DNA from: an uncultured Anaerococcus sp.
GTDB lineage: Bacteria > Bacillota > Clostridia > Tissierellales > Peptoniphilaceae
Length of the DNA stretch: 39,666 nucleotides
NCBI RefSeq assembly: GCF_943912825.1
Contig: NZ_CALTUX010000018.1
Span: forward strand, 1-39,666
Direction: 5' to 3'
Below the pieces are notes generated by a model, which saw nothing but the letters and a program-made list of their open reading frames with translations, ran no database searches and was not told the origin of the DNA. Positions 30,534 to 39,663 of this stretch are shown here, one piece after another. The position numbers and the translations under genes are program-made. Each line of letters begins with the position of its first letter. Position 1 is the stretch's first letter.

Positions 30534-30982
30534 TATTCTGCCTCAGCTACCACGTTTACCTTAAGGTCTGCATTTACTCCTTCATATAGTCTAGCGTTTA
30601 GTACGAATTCACCTACTCCATCGATTTTTTCGATTTCTTCGATTCTCTTTCTATCTATTTCGATTCCTTCTTTTGCTAGAGCATCAGCAAGGTCTTTGTT
30701 TGTTACAGAACCAAATAGTTTTCCATCTTCTCCAACTCTTACTTTTTGTTCGATTGTTAGAGCTTCGATTTTTTCCTTAAGGGCTTCAGCTTCTTTTCTA
30801 TTTTCAGCTTCTTCTGCCTTAAGTTGTTCTCTCATTTTTTCTAGTTCAGCCATGTTTTCTTTTGTAGCTTTTACAGCTAGGCCTTGTGGGTCAAGATAGT
30901 TTCTAAAATATCCTGGTTTTACATCTACTAGGTCTCCCTTTACTCCAACTCTTACAATATTATCTGTTAGTATTACTTTCAT
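30533..30982 (-). CDS. rplI: Large ribosomal subunit protein bL9
   Basis: A 149-residue ribosomal protein with the two-lobed bL9 layout: N-terminal MKVILTDNIVRVGVKGDLVDVKPGYFRNYL (about 1-30, the rRNA-binding lobe), a long charged central helix (about 42-75), and a C-terminal domain with KLFGSVTNKDLADAL. Its start lies 23 bases inside the end of gdpP, and it is followed directly by dnaB. This order is conserved in Firmicutes. Confidence 0.96.
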   Translation of the reverse strand: MKVILTDNIVRVGVKGDLVDVKPGYFRNYLDPQGLAVKATKENMAELEKMREQLKAEEAENRKEAEALKEKIEALTIEQKVRVGEDGKLFGSVTNKDLADALAKEGIEIDRKRIEEIEKIDGVGEFVLNARLYEGVNADLKVNVVAEAE

Positions 30983-32969
30983 TTTTTTCTTCCTCTCTTA
31001 AATATTCTTTTATTGCTTTTCTTAACATTTTTTCGGCATTTTCCATGCTCATCTCTAATTGGGTGGCTGCGGCTGTTAAGTGTCCGCCACCGCCAATGCG
31101 CTCTAGTATTAATTGTACCGATATATCGCCTAAGCTTCTACCTGATATGTGAATTTTATTGTTAGCCCTTGTAAGTACAAAGCTTGCGAGAACTCCCTTT
31201 ATATTGAGTAAGTCATCTGCAGCCTGGCTTGCAATAAGAGTAGAACCATCTATTTCTCTATTAAAGTGGGCAATGGCTATAAAATCCTCAACTATAAAGG
31301 AATCTGCTATTACCTCTGACTTATATTTTACAATTTCAAAGTCATCTTTAAACATTCTTTTTATATATACTGAGTCAGCTCCCCATCTTTTTAGGATTGA
31401 CGCTGCCTCAAAGGTTCTTACACCTGTTTGGTAGACAAAATTTTTGGTATCAACTGTTATACCTGCAAGAAGGGATTCTGCTACAGCAGTTCTTGCCTTA
31501 AAGTTTTCATCAAGATAAGATAAAATCTCTGTTACAAGCTCTGATGCTGATGAAGCATAAGGCTCTATATAAGATATGGTTGCATTTTTGATATAATCCT
31601 TACCCCTCCTGTGGTGGTCGATGATAAAGATATTATCAGTCATATCTAGTAGTTTAGGTCCTTCTGTAGAGTTTTTTCTGTGATTATCTGTTACTATTAT
31701 TAGCGACTGAGAAGATATCCTCTTAAGAGCCTCTTCTTCGGTCAAAATATTTTCAGTTAGCTCGCTAAGCTCATCAGTAACCCTTGCATACATATTTTCT
31801 ATTGGTCTAGTTACTTCATTTAAGATAATATAGGCCTTTTTGTTAATTGACCTTGCTCCCTCATAGACACCTAGAGCTGATCCGAATGAGTCCATATCAG
31901 GATTGTTATGGCCCATGACATAAATATCTGGACTTGATTCCATCATTCTCTTTAGGGCTTGGGAAATGACCCTTGATCTAACCTTTGAGGTTTTTTCTAT
32001 GGCCTTGGTCTTGCCGCCATAGTACTCATAATTATCTTCAAGCTTGACTACAGTCTGGTCTCCTCCACGAGATAGGGCAATATTTATCGCATCTCTTGAA
32101 TCGGTATATATATCAGAAGGCTTTTCTCCTGCTAGACCTACACCAATTGATAGGGTAGGTGGAAGAGTATTGCCCTTGCTTATGTCCCTCACCTTATCTA
32201 GTATTGAAAACTTATCTTCACGAATATCTCTGAAATCCTGAAACTCACTTATGACCATGAACCTATCATTTTCATATTTTCTTATTAGGCAATTATAGGA
32301 CTTAAAATATTCATTAATGACCCTATCTATTTCACCTAAAACTTGAGCCCTTTGATCAGATTCAGCAGAGTTTCTAAGGTCGTCATAATTATCTATAAAT
32401 ACCGAATAAAAAACTAGTCTCTTATCCTTAAAAAGTTTCTTAATAGATTCATCATAGGTATTATCTATTCCATAAATAAAGCTTTGGCTTGTTTCCTTTT
32501 CCTCATCAAAAATTGTAGAATAGTAAAACTGAATTATCTTATCAGCAATTTTCACATTTTTGGATGTTCTAAGCTCTTCATCATCAAATTCTAATTCTTC
32601 AAAGTCAGGAATTATCGAATCTATCCTCTCACCAATTAGCTTATGGTCAGGAAATAAGTCCCTAAAAAATGAATTGTGCCATTTTATCTTCCTATCTTCT
32701 TCGATAATTGCGATTGGAAAAGGCATCTCAAAAACTACATTTTTTGTGATAGAATCAAAAGAAAAACTTATGTCATCAACATATTTCTGTAATTCCCTAT
32801 CTCTAGTAGAGTTTATATTTCTTAAAAAGAAAAATAAAACTATACAAATAAGTATGCCGACAGCACCCAAGGTCTTATTATAGTAAAAAACTATCAAAGA
32901 TGCAATAAGAGGAAAGGCCAAAATCAAGATTAAATTAGCTTTACTAATGAATTTTTCGTTATTTCGCAT
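30960..32969 (-). CDS. gdpP: GdpP/DhhP-type cyclic-di-AMP phosphodiesterase
   Basis: A membrane enzyme of 669 residues that hydrolyses c-di-AMP. Two N-terminal helices (about 13-50), a PAS-like region (about 80-150) and a degenerate GGDEF domain (about 180-310) precede the DHH/DHHA1 catalytic part. Catalytic residues visible are MGHNNPDMDS (His354, Asp358, Asp360), VTDNH near 427, DHH at 451-453, and the C-terminal GGGGHLTAAA motif. The lack of a canonical GGDEF motif fits the GdpP family. It overlaps yybS upstream by 11 bases and rplI downstream by 23. Confidence 0.95.
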   Translation of the reverse strand: MRNNEKFISKANLILILAFPLIASLIVFYYNKTLGAVGILICIVLFFFLRNINSTRDRELQKYVDDISFSFDSITKNVVFEMPFPIAIIEEDRKIKWHNSFFRDLFPDHKLIGERIDSIIPDFEELEFDDEELRTSKNVKIADKIIQFYYSTIFDEEKETSQSFIYGIDNTYDESIKKLFKDKRLVFYSVFIDNYDDLRNSAESDQRAQVLGEIDRVINEYFKSYNCLIRKYENDRFMVISEFQDFRDIREDKFSILDKVRDISKGNTLPPTLSIGVGLAGEKPSDIYTDSRDAINIALSRGGDQTVVKLEDNYEYYGGKTKAIEKTSKVRSRVISQALKRMMESSPDIYVMGHNNPDMDSFGSALGVYEGARSINKKAYIILNEVTRPIENMYARVTDELSELTENILTEEEALKRISSQSLIIVTDNHRKNSTEGPKLLDMTDNIFIIDHHRRGKDYIKNATISYIEPYASSASELVTEILSYLDENFKARTAVAESLLAGITVDTKNFVYQTGVRTFEAASILKRWGADSVYIKRMFKDDFEIVKYKSEVIADSFIVEDFIAIAHFNREIDGSTLIASQAADDLLNIKGVLASFVLTRANNKIHISGRSLGDISVQLILERIGGGGHLTAAATQLEMSMENAEKMLRKAIKEYLREEEKNESNTNR

Positions 32970-33858
32970 TTTTCCTCCTTGATCTGAAATCTATAAATAT
33001 ATCTGCAAAACCAAAAAATAATAGTGGGATAAAGATAACTTGAAATAAAATTATCATAAAAAACCACTGAAAGGCTCTTGTTAGGGGTAGGCTTGATTTT
33101 TTAAGCATGTAATCAAATAGGCTTAGGCCATTTACAACAAAGATTAGCATGCTGATAAATATAATATTGGCAAGGATATAAATCCTATCTATGCCCATAA
33201 AATTAGCCATGAAATATATTAAGGCAAGGATTAGGCAAAGGCCTAACAAATCCTTTGGATTCATCCTTATCTGGTCTAATTCCCTTATATCATCTATGCC
33301 CTTATCCTTGTAGGATAGGTAATTTCTGATAAGTTTAGTGGCAAGAACTGCATAAACCATAGCTAACATGGAAATTAGGGATGGATATAGTGCCACGACC
33401 CTTTTGTAAATATCTAGGTCAAAGCGATATGAATATGCACTTTCTATTAGTCCTTTAAAATCCGCCGCCATCTTGTCAATTGTAAGCTTATTTTCAATCA
33501 TTTCTAGTTTAAATAAAAATATAAATGTCAAGCTTATAAGGACAAAGGCCAAAAATATTTGGTATTTTGCTGGTATCTTTAAGCTAATTAAGACTACAAA
33601 AATCAATCCAAGTAAAAAAAGTGGTATGAGACTTCTATTTATTTGCCCTACCTTTAAAAATACTAAGGCTGTAGCATAAGTAAAGCCCGCCTTAAGAATA
33701 GCTGACATAAGGCCATCATTAAAAAATGTCAGGGCAAAGGCAATTGGAATAATGCCCATAAATATCAGGCTGTATTCAGCTAAATAAAGACTCATAAGGC
33801 TTAAGCAAGCAATAAATATAGCTCCTGTAATCTTATTTACGCTTTTTGTTAATGTCAT
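32959..33858 (-). CDS. DUF2232 membrane protein (YybS family)
   Basis: A 299-residue membrane protein with about eight hydrophobic segments, of the YybS/DUF2232 family. Its role is unknown, though it is regularly found just before gdpP in Firmicutes. An upstream in-frame TTG exists at 33882, but the ATG at 33858 has GGAG 5 bases before it and gives MTLTKSVNKITG, so I choose that. It is the first gene of the yybS-gdpP-rplI-dnaB operon. A TATAAT-like -10 lies at 33895-33890 on the minus strand. Confidence 0.85.
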   Translation of the reverse strand: MTLTKSVNKITGAIFIACLSLMSLYLAEYSLIFMGIIPIAFALTFFNDGLMSAILKAGFTYATALVFLKVGQINRSLIPLFLLGLIFVVLISLKIPAKYQIFLAFVLISLTFIFLFKLEMIENKLTIDKMAADFKGLIESAYSYRFDLDIYKRVVALYPSLISMLAMVYAVLATKLIRNYLSYKDKGIDDIRELDQIRMNPKDLLGLCLILALIYFMANFMGIDRIYILANIIFISMLIFVVNGLSLFDYMLKKSSLPLTRAFQWFFMIILFQVIFIPLLFFGFADIFIDFRSRRKNAK

Positions 33859-33925
33859 AAAATCTCCATATAAATTAAGCAATTTTACTATTATACTGTA
33901 CTTTAAATTCCTATTTTAACAATAT

Positions 33926-33978
33926 TTAAAAAGGCTAGACTTGCCAATATATATTAAAAATACAAGCAAAGTCTAGCC
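33926..33978 (-). terminator. Intrinsic terminator of the nrfA-resB-ccsA unit
   Basis: On the minus strand GGCTAGACTT (33978-33969) pairs with AAGTCTAGCC (33942-33933) through 10 perfect pairs, followed by TTTTT. The loop is long (26 bases) and T-rich. Confidence 0.78.
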
Positions 33979-34000
33979 ACAGCTTTTTATTTAATTTTGC

Positions 34001-34822
34001 CTAAGCATAGGAATGTAAGGATGGGATGAAGGTGTTTACGCCAATGTAGGTGAAAACTACGCATATAAAGCCAACTATAGCAAAGATAGCTGCTCTTTTT
34101 CCTTGCCAACCTCTAGACCTTCTAAGGTGTAGGTAGATGGCATAGATTATCCAAGTTATAAAAGACCAGGTTTCCTTAGGATCCCATGCCCAATACCTGC
34201 CCCAAGCTGATTCTGCCCAAATAGCACCTGTAATCATTACCATACTCAAAAAGATAAAACCAAAGGCGATAATCCTATAGGCAATCTCATCTAGCTTTTC
34301 CTTTTCAGCCAGGCCCTTGTTAAAGGAGTTGTCTGAAAATTTATCTCTCAAAAGGTACATGGCAGAAATACCTGCCGCAACAGCAAAGGCCCCGTAGGAA
34401 AGAATAGCAAGTGAAACGTGAATAGCAAGCCATTTACTGTCAAGTGCTGGCATTAAAGGTCTGATTGTCTTATCTCTCATAGCTGCATAACCGATTATTA
34501 AAAATAAAATCGGACTTACAAAGGTACCCATGGCAAGGAGCTTGTATTTCTTTTCAAAAATCAAATAACAAAGAGCTATACCCCAGGCAAAGGCACTTGC
34601 AAATTCGTATTGATTGGAAAGTGGAAGCCTGCCAGCATTTATAGTCCTTACGACTATAGCAAGGGTGTGAGAAATAAAGGCTACCATCAAGATATTTTTA
34701 CCAAACCTTCCCCATTTTTCAGTTTTATTTACAAATAAGATTATAAATAAAAACATGGCAATCAAATAGCCAAATAAGGCCAGGTAGAAAAGTATATTTT
34801 CTACATTTAATAAATTAATCAT
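34001..34822 (-). CDS. ccsA: Cytochrome c biogenesis protein CcsA/ResC
   Basis: A System II cytochrome c synthase subunit that handles heme for attachment to CxxCH proteins outside the membrane. The 273-residue protein has about eight helices and the diagnostic tryptophan-rich WAWDPKETWSFITW motif, with conserved histidines nearby (SLAILSYGAFAVAAG precedes it). An upstream TTG start (34837) is possible. The ATG at 34822 has GGAG at a good distance, overlaps the resB stop by 8 bases and is preferred. With resB it forms the pair needed to mature the nitrite reductase encoded upstream. Confidence 0.93.
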   Translation of the reverse strand: MINLLNVENILFYLALFGYLIAMFLFIILFVNKTEKWGRFGKNILMVAFISHTLAIVVRTINAGRLPLSNQYEFASAFAWGIALCYLIFEKKYKLLAMGTFVSPILFLIIGYAAMRDKTIRPLMPALDSKWLAIHVSLAILSYGAFAVAAGISAMYLLRDKFSDNSFNKGLAEKEKLDEIAYRIIAFGFIFLSMVMITGAIWAESAWGRYWAWDPKETWSFITWIIYAIYLHLRRSRGWQGKRAAIFAIVGFICVVFTYIGVNTFIPSLHSYA

Positions 34823-36086
34823 ATTTTTCTTCTCCAATAATTTTTTCTAATTTTTCCTTAGATATCTTATCTTTTTTGCCATATTTTACAAATAGATAAG
34901 AAAAGTCATCTTCTTCTACCAGGATGAAATCTCTTGGATTGATGTAGAAGGATAGGAAGAGTCCAATCATTAGTAAGCCTGCTCCTATGAGGGCAAAGTT
35001 TTTGCCAGGATCATGGGCCACTTGCAAGAGGGTAAACATCTGAGGGTTATCAATCACAAAGCTATACTCTTCCCACTCTATAGGCTCTCCTGGGTGGTTA
35101 AGGCCCATATCTACCCTTTCACCATCATAGAAAAGAGCATATAGGGCTACAGGATGATGTAAAAATGGTGACTTAGTCCTAGGTTTCATAGGACTAGTTT
35201 CATCAAAGTCTGGATAAAAATCTACAAATTGTAGGGCAATTTTTTTATTATCTGCTATGAAAAAGTCACCCTTGTACATAAGTTTTTCTTCAAAAAACTT
35301 TTTATCCTTAAATAATTTTGCCTCATAGGCCCAGCCTGTTGAATTTTGGTAGATATTAAATCCATCAAACCTAAAAGGCTTATTGACCATGGTAAGTCCC
35401 TCGCCAAGCTTTTTATTATCCTTATCAAGGACTTCTAAGCTTGTTATATATTGGTCAACTGTGTAATCTTCCCTAAATAGTACATCGTATTGGTTAATTT
35501 TTATCTTTTTATCAGAATTTTGAAGTTCTAAGACAGTTCCTGGAACTCCATGTACAAATTCATCAAAGCCCTTATAGCGGCCAAAGGCAAAGGCTAAAAT
35601 TATTACGATTATAGATAGGTGGGTAAGCCATGAGCCCAAATGTCCTATCTTGCCATCAAACTTATAATAAACTTTTTTCCCATCTATCTCAGTTTCTTTT
35701 GGATTTTTTATTTTTAAGATTTCAAAAATATTAGAATCTTTTTTTATTTTCTTAAAATCTTGATAATTCTTAAGCCTTTCTTTTATATCAGGTTCCTTAA
35801 AGGATTTTTCAAAAATTATCTTGAAGCGGTTTATGCTACAAAACAATAAATTTACCAGCAAAAGAAGGGTTAGTAAAATATACCACCAAGACGAGTAGAC
35901 CTTATCAAAATCACATAAAATAATGATTTTCCCAAAAGATGGATAGGCTTCAAGGTAGAATCTTGGATCATTTCCTTGAGGAATGAGGGTCCCAATAATA
36001 GATGTCAGGGCTATTATTATCAGTAAAATTATCCCTGTCCTCATGGAATAGAAGCTTTTTATAATTTTTTTTATAATTTTTTTCAT
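34815..36086 (-). CDS. resB: Cytochrome c biogenesis protein ResB
   Basis: The ResB/Ccs1 partner of CcsA in System II cytochrome c maturation, 423 residues. It has a basic N-terminus, three hydrophobic segments within the first 180 residues (IILLIIIALTSIIGTLIPQG is the family start), a large extracellular domain (about 185-345) and a last helix followed by a cytoplasmic tail. LGSWLTHLSIIVIILAF carries a conserved histidine for heme. It lies 43 bases after nrfA, with an attenuator-like hairpin between, and overlaps ccsA. GAGGAT precedes the ATG. Confidence 0.93.
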   Translation of the reverse strand: MKKIIKKIIKSFYSMRTGIILLIIIALTSIIGTLIPQGNDPRFYLEAYPSFGKIIILCDFDKVYSSWWYILLTLLLLVNLLFCSINRFKIIFEKSFKEPDIKERLKNYQDFKKIKKDSNIFEILKIKNPKETEIDGKKVYYKFDGKIGHLGSWLTHLSIIVIILAFAFGRYKGFDEFVHGVPGTVLELQNSDKKIKINQYDVLFREDYTVDQYITSLEVLDKDNKKLGEGLTMVNKPFRFDGFNIYQNSTGWAYEAKLFKDKKFFEEKLMYKGDFFIADNKKIALQFVDFYPDFDETSPMKPRTKSPFLHHPVALYALFYDGERVDMGLNHPGEPIEWEEYSFVIDNPQMFTLLQVAHDPGKNFALIGAGLLMIGLFLSFYINPRDFILVEEDDFSYLFVKYGKKDKISKEKLEKIIGEEKYD

Positions 36087-36097
36087 TTTTTATCCTC

Positions 36098-36130
36098 AAA
36101 GTAAAAGGACTCGTTGGAGTCCATTACTTT
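36098..36130 (-). terminator. Hairpin between nrfA and resB, possible attenuating terminator
   Basis: On the minus strand GGACTC-CAAC-GAGTCC (36122-36107) is followed by TTTT, with flanking AAAGTAA/TTACTTT that can extend the stem. It overlaps the nrfA stop codon. Since resB and ccsA have no other visible promoter, partial termination would make more nrfA than maturation mRNA. Confidence 0.65.
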
Positions 36131-37338
36131 TATTCATATTTACTTAAAATTTCCATGCCCTCATCTACAAGAGCTTCGGCTTCATCTAAGTTTTTATGAG
36201 CTTTATTTGAGTTATGGAAGCCTTCACCATTTTCTACCCAAACAAAATCCCATTTAAACTGAGCGTGCCTGTGAATTTCGTGGAGTTTGTCCTTATCTTC
36301 TTTTGATAAGTCGCCTTTTTCGACATGACTTGCAAATAGGTCAATGAATTTTTTAAGCTTGTCGCTTACTTCATTTGTCCTATCATGAACACCTTGCTGA
36401 ACTTCTTCAACCCAAGCGATCATATCATCTTCGCTCTTACCAGCGTGGCAAGATAGGCAAGAATTCTTGATTGTCTCTTTGGATTTAAGTGGACTTGTCC
36501 AGTGGTGAGATTTAAATTTATTACCCTTTTCATCTTCTACTATTGGCATGTGACAATCTATACAAGAAAGTCCTGCAGCATCATGGGCTGATCCCATAAA
36601 GGTTTCAAACTCTGGATGCTGGGCCTTTAATAGATTTGTACCTGTAGCTGGGTGTTCCCAATCCTTAAAGTCAATTTCATCGTAATATTTTAACATATCA
36701 TCTGTTTCAAAACCGTACTTATAAGGTAAGATTACCTCTTTTGTCTCTGGATCTAGATAGTATTCTACGTGACATTGGGCACAAGCAAGGCTATCAACCT
36801 TGGCGTTGTTAGAATTGACCCTACCCTCATCAATTTGCTTTCTAAAGTGTTCTCTTGTTACCTGGACAGTGCCTATATCATTCATATGGCAGTCATAACA
36901 AGAAATTGTCTGCATACCTGGATGATCACTTACAAACTGATCAAAGTCCATGCTATTTACATCTATGCCATCTTTTTCAAGTGCTGATACAAAGTCAGCG
37001 CTCTTACAAGCAAGGCAGGATGCACCTGGCTTAGGTCTTTCAGTATTTATAGCATCTTCAAGAGCATAAACGTGACCCCTCGCCCTGTCATATTGTTTGG
37101 CAAAGCCATAGCCATCATAAAATTCCCTTAGGTTAGGATGGGCTTCTAGGTAGTCAACTTGGACAGACCCACCAAATTTTGTCTCGCTCATGTCCTCATT
37201 GGCCTTATATGTAGCAAAAACGCCTGGATATGTATCTTTATAATCTTCTGCCGTTTTAATTTCTTTATCTTGTGAACATGCACTAAGAGCAAGCAGAAGG
37301 CCTGAAGCTATAAAAACCTTTGCAATCTTCTTAATCAT
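36130..37338 (-). CDS. nrfA: Ammonia-forming cytochrome c nitrite reductase (NrfA)
   Basis: NrfA reduces nitrite to ammonia with six electrons outside the membrane. The 402-residue protein has five heme sites: CLACK at 108-112 (the CxxCK active-site heme) and CxxCH at 147-151, 186-190, 259-263 and 294-298. CAQCHVEYY and SHHW supply known catalytic and calcium-site context. The N-terminus is a lipoprotein signal with Cys21 in LALSAC, so the enzyme is probably membrane-tethered. AAAGGAG precedes the ATG. It is followed by resB and ccsA. The usual electron partner NrfH is not upstream or downstream in this window. Confidence 0.95.
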   Translation of the reverse strand: MIKKIAKVFIASGLLLALSACSQDKEIKTAEDYKDTYPGVFATYKANEDMSETKFGGSVQVDYLEAHPNLREFYDGYGFAKQYDRARGHVYALEDAINTERPKPGASCLACKSADFVSALEKDGIDVNSMDFDQFVSDHPGMQTISCYDCHMNDIGTVQVTREHFRKQIDEGRVNSNNAKVDSLACAQCHVEYYLDPETKEVILPYKYGFETDDMLKYYDEIDFKDWEHPATGTNLLKAQHPEFETFMGSAHDAAGLSCIDCHMPIVEDEKGNKFKSHHWTSPLKSKETIKNSCLSCHAGKSEDDMIAWVEEVQQGVHDRTNEVSDKLKKFIDLFASHVEKGDLSKEDKDKLHEIHRHAQFKWDFVWVENGEGFHNSNKAHKNLDEAEALVDEGMEILSKYE

Positions 37339-37375
37339 ATGGGCTCCTTTCTTTTTTATACAAGTTCTTACTATT

Positions 37376-37404
37376 TTTATAAACTATATTGTTAAAATAG
37401 ACAA
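37376..37404 (-). promoter_or_regulatory. Predicted promoter of nrfA
   Basis: On the minus strand TTGTCT (37404-37399), exactly 17 bases, then TATAAA (37381-37376), about 40 bases before nrfA. I see no FNR-type dyad beside it. Confidence 0.55.
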
Positions 37405-37453
37405 GTAAGTTTATTATTAATTTAGTAGATATTTTATTCCAGCCCAAATCCGG

Positions 37454-37459
37454 TATAAT
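37454..37459 (+). promoter_or_regulatory. Possible -10 of the metallophosphoesterase gene
   Basis: A perfect TATAAT lies 40 bases before the start codon. A matching -35 is not obvious. Confidence 0.4.
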
Positions 37460-37498
37460 AAAGGAACAAATAAGAGATGTAAAGGATGCAAAATTCAA

Positions 37499-39640
37499 AT
37501 GAAAGCATATGATATATCAATCATTTCAGATCCTCACCTACTAGATCAAAGTTTGATTGCTGATACTGAAAATTTAAGAAAAGAATTAAAAATAGAAAGA
37601 AAACTCGTTGTTGAGAGCGAGTATTTATTTAAAAAATCCTTGGAAATGGTAGATAAGGCCGCCAGTAGATTTCTAATTCTTTCTGGAGATTTGACCAAGG
37701 AGGGAGAATATGTTAGTCACAAGAAGGCTGCAAGTCTGATTGATGAGTGGAAAAATAAAGACAAAAATCGCAAGGCCTTTATAATACCAGGTAACCACGA
37801 CATAAATTCCAAAAAAGCCTACGATTATAAAAATGATGGCCCTGCCCAAATGACTAGTCCAAGAGACTTTGAAGAAATTTATAAATCTATCTATGAAGAT
37901 GATTCTATATTAGAATTCTATAAAGATAGTGAAATTTTTAAAGATTATCTAGCAGATGTCAATGAAAAATATAAGAGGGATGAAAAATATTCCTACTATG
38001 CAAATGGCTATCTCTCATACGTTGCAAGAGTCAAAAAAGAATACAAGTACGAAAATGGTCTAACCATCATAATGATTGATAGCTCAATATATGCAGCGGA
38101 TAAGGAACAAAAACACAGGGATGGGACCTGCAATGTAGTAGGCTCTATTTCAAAAGAACAGCTCAGATGGATTGCCGATAAGATTGATGAAGCCAAGGCC
38201 CGCAAAGATATGATAATAGCTGTAAGCCACCATGCCTTCATCCCTAACTTTAGAAATCAAGAGCTAGTATTTTCACCATTTATAATCAAAGAATACAAAA
38301 CTAAGATAGAAGATTCTGATCCTAGATTAAATAATAAAACTCCTATAGAAGTCTTAGCTGATAATGGTATAAAATTCATCTTTACCGGCCATTTACACGA
38401 AAATGGCACAGCCAAGTTTACAACAGAAGAGGGAAAGCTTATCTATAATATCCAAACAGGATCAACCATTACCTATCCCCTACCAATAAGACACCTAAAG
38501 ATAATCAATAAGACTGGCGAAAGCCACGGTTTTGAAATATCTGTAAAGACTGAACTTATTAGGGACTTTTCTTATGTAGATGAAAATAAAAGAGAAAAAT
38601 TTGTAGATGATGCAACTATATATACCCTCGAAAATCAACTTTCCCTAAAGGAAGTAATATCAAATTATATAAGAATCCAGGCCAATAACCCAAGGCTTGA
38701 GGACCTAGATATAAAAAAGGAAATAATCAAGCAAATAAATTCCAATATGGATACCAAGCTTCCTTATAATAATTATATGGATGCCTATGTATTTCCAAAA
38801 ATAAGCCGCTTCTTCCCAATGAGAAAGCCTTTTGTAGGCAAAATAGAACTTGAAGAGAAAAATGGCAAACACAAAATTTTAATAAAGGCTATTGGCAATA
38901 GGATTCACATAAAATCTGACAATATAGAACTAGCTTTAGATGAGATTTTAAAACAGATAGATAAGAAAATCCTCTATCCACCCCTTCTTATTTATTTTAT
39001 AGAAAAAATCCTAACAAAAGAATTTAAGATGCCTATAGATAGCAAGGGTCACACCTTCTATGATTTTGCCAACTACATCTACCAATATCGTTCTACAGAC
39101 AATGATAGGCCTGACTACGTAGATGCCATGATAGCTAGGCTTAATGATAAGTCTTACAATATTATTGATGAACTAATTGATTATGCTGCAGATGAGATAA
39201 ATGAGGCCTTTGACTATGTAACCAGCCACATAGTTTTTGAGATTGATGGGTCTAAGGATAAATTCTATGATATGTTAATTCAAACCGAAGGGATTACTTC
39301 CAATCTTTTTTATAAACACATGAGGTCAAAGATTGATAATCTAAGAGATTTCCTAGATTTCTTCTCAAGATTTATCACAAAAAAAGCACACATAAATGGT
39401 GTAGACTTAGCCAAAAAAGTCGCTCATTCCCATTCTGTTAGGAAGGTCAAGATGGATGTAAGCGATATGATGTTTGGCCAAAGATCACTTCGTAAGTTTA
39501 TCACTGATATGATCGGTGAGATGAGCGAAGATATGGCAAAAATTTACCAGAATGACCAGGACAATGATGTAGATTACTATTTCAACTATATAGAATACGA
39601 AGATTTTGAGACAAATCAAAACTACCAGCTTAGCTGGTAG
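37499..39640 (+). CDS. Large calcineurin-like metallophosphoesterase
   Basis: A 713-residue protein whose first 340 residues form a calcineurin-like phosphoesterase domain with all metal motifs: DPH at 11-13, GD at 63-64, GNHD at 98-101, SHH at 243-245 and GHLH at 297-300. It should bind two metals and cleave phosphomono- or diesters. No signal peptide or membrane segment is seen, so it is probably cytoplasmic. The remaining 370 residues are charged, predicted helical, and match nothing I recognise. The binding site AAAGGA lies 12 bases before the ATG, which is rather far. It is divergent from nrfA and apparently monocistronic. Confidence 0.82.
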   Translation: MKAYDISIISDPHLLDQSLIADTENLRKELKIERKLVVESEYLFKKSLEMVDKAASRFLILSGDLTKEGEYVSHKKAASLIDEWKNKDKNRKAFIIPGNHDINSKKAYDYKNDGPAQMTSPRDFEEIYKSIYEDDSILEFYKDSEIFKDYLADVNEKYKRDEKYSYYANGYLSYVARVKKEYKYENGLTIIMIDSSIYAADKEQKHRDGTCNVVGSISKEQLRWIADKIDEAKARKDMIIAVSHHAFIPNFRNQELVFSPFIIKEYKTKIEDSDPRLNNKTPIEVLADNGIKFIFTGHLHENGTAKFTTEEGKLIYNIQTGSTITYPLPIRHLKIINKTGESHGFEISVKTELIRDFSYVDENKREKFVDDATIYTLENQLSLKEVISNYIRIQANNPRLEDLDIKKEIIKQINSNMDTKLPYNNYMDAYVFPKISRFFPMRKPFVGKIELEEKNGKHKILIKAIGNRIHIKSDNIELALDEILKQIDKKILYPPLLIYFIEKILTKEFKMPIDSKGHTFYDFANYIYQYRSTDNDRPDYVDAMIARLNDKSYNIIDELIDYAADEINEAFDYVTSHIVFEIDGSKDKFYDMLIQTEGITSNLFYKHMRSKIDNLRDFLDFFSRFITKKAHINGVDLAKKVAHSHSVRKVKMDVSDMMFGQRSLRKFITDMIGEMSEDMAKIYQNDQDNDVDYYFNYIEYEDFETNQNYQLSW

Positions 39641-39643
39641 TTT
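39618..39643 (+). terminator. Terminator-like hairpin overlapping the metallophosphoesterase stop codon
   Basis: AAACTACCAGC (39619-39629) and GCTGGTAGTTT (39633-39643) form an 11-pair stem with a 3-base loop. The stop codon TAG (39638-39640) lies within the right arm. The short T-tract is TTTG only. Confidence 0.55.
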
Positions 39644-39648
39644 GCACA

Positions 39649-39663
39649 GCGCCTATAAGGCGC
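39649..39663. other. GC-rich hairpin at the window edge
   Basis: GCGCC-TATAA-GGCGC forms a perfect 5-pair hairpin right after the previous one. It could be the true terminator of the unit or the start of a repeat; the window ends before this can be decided. Confidence 0.4.
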
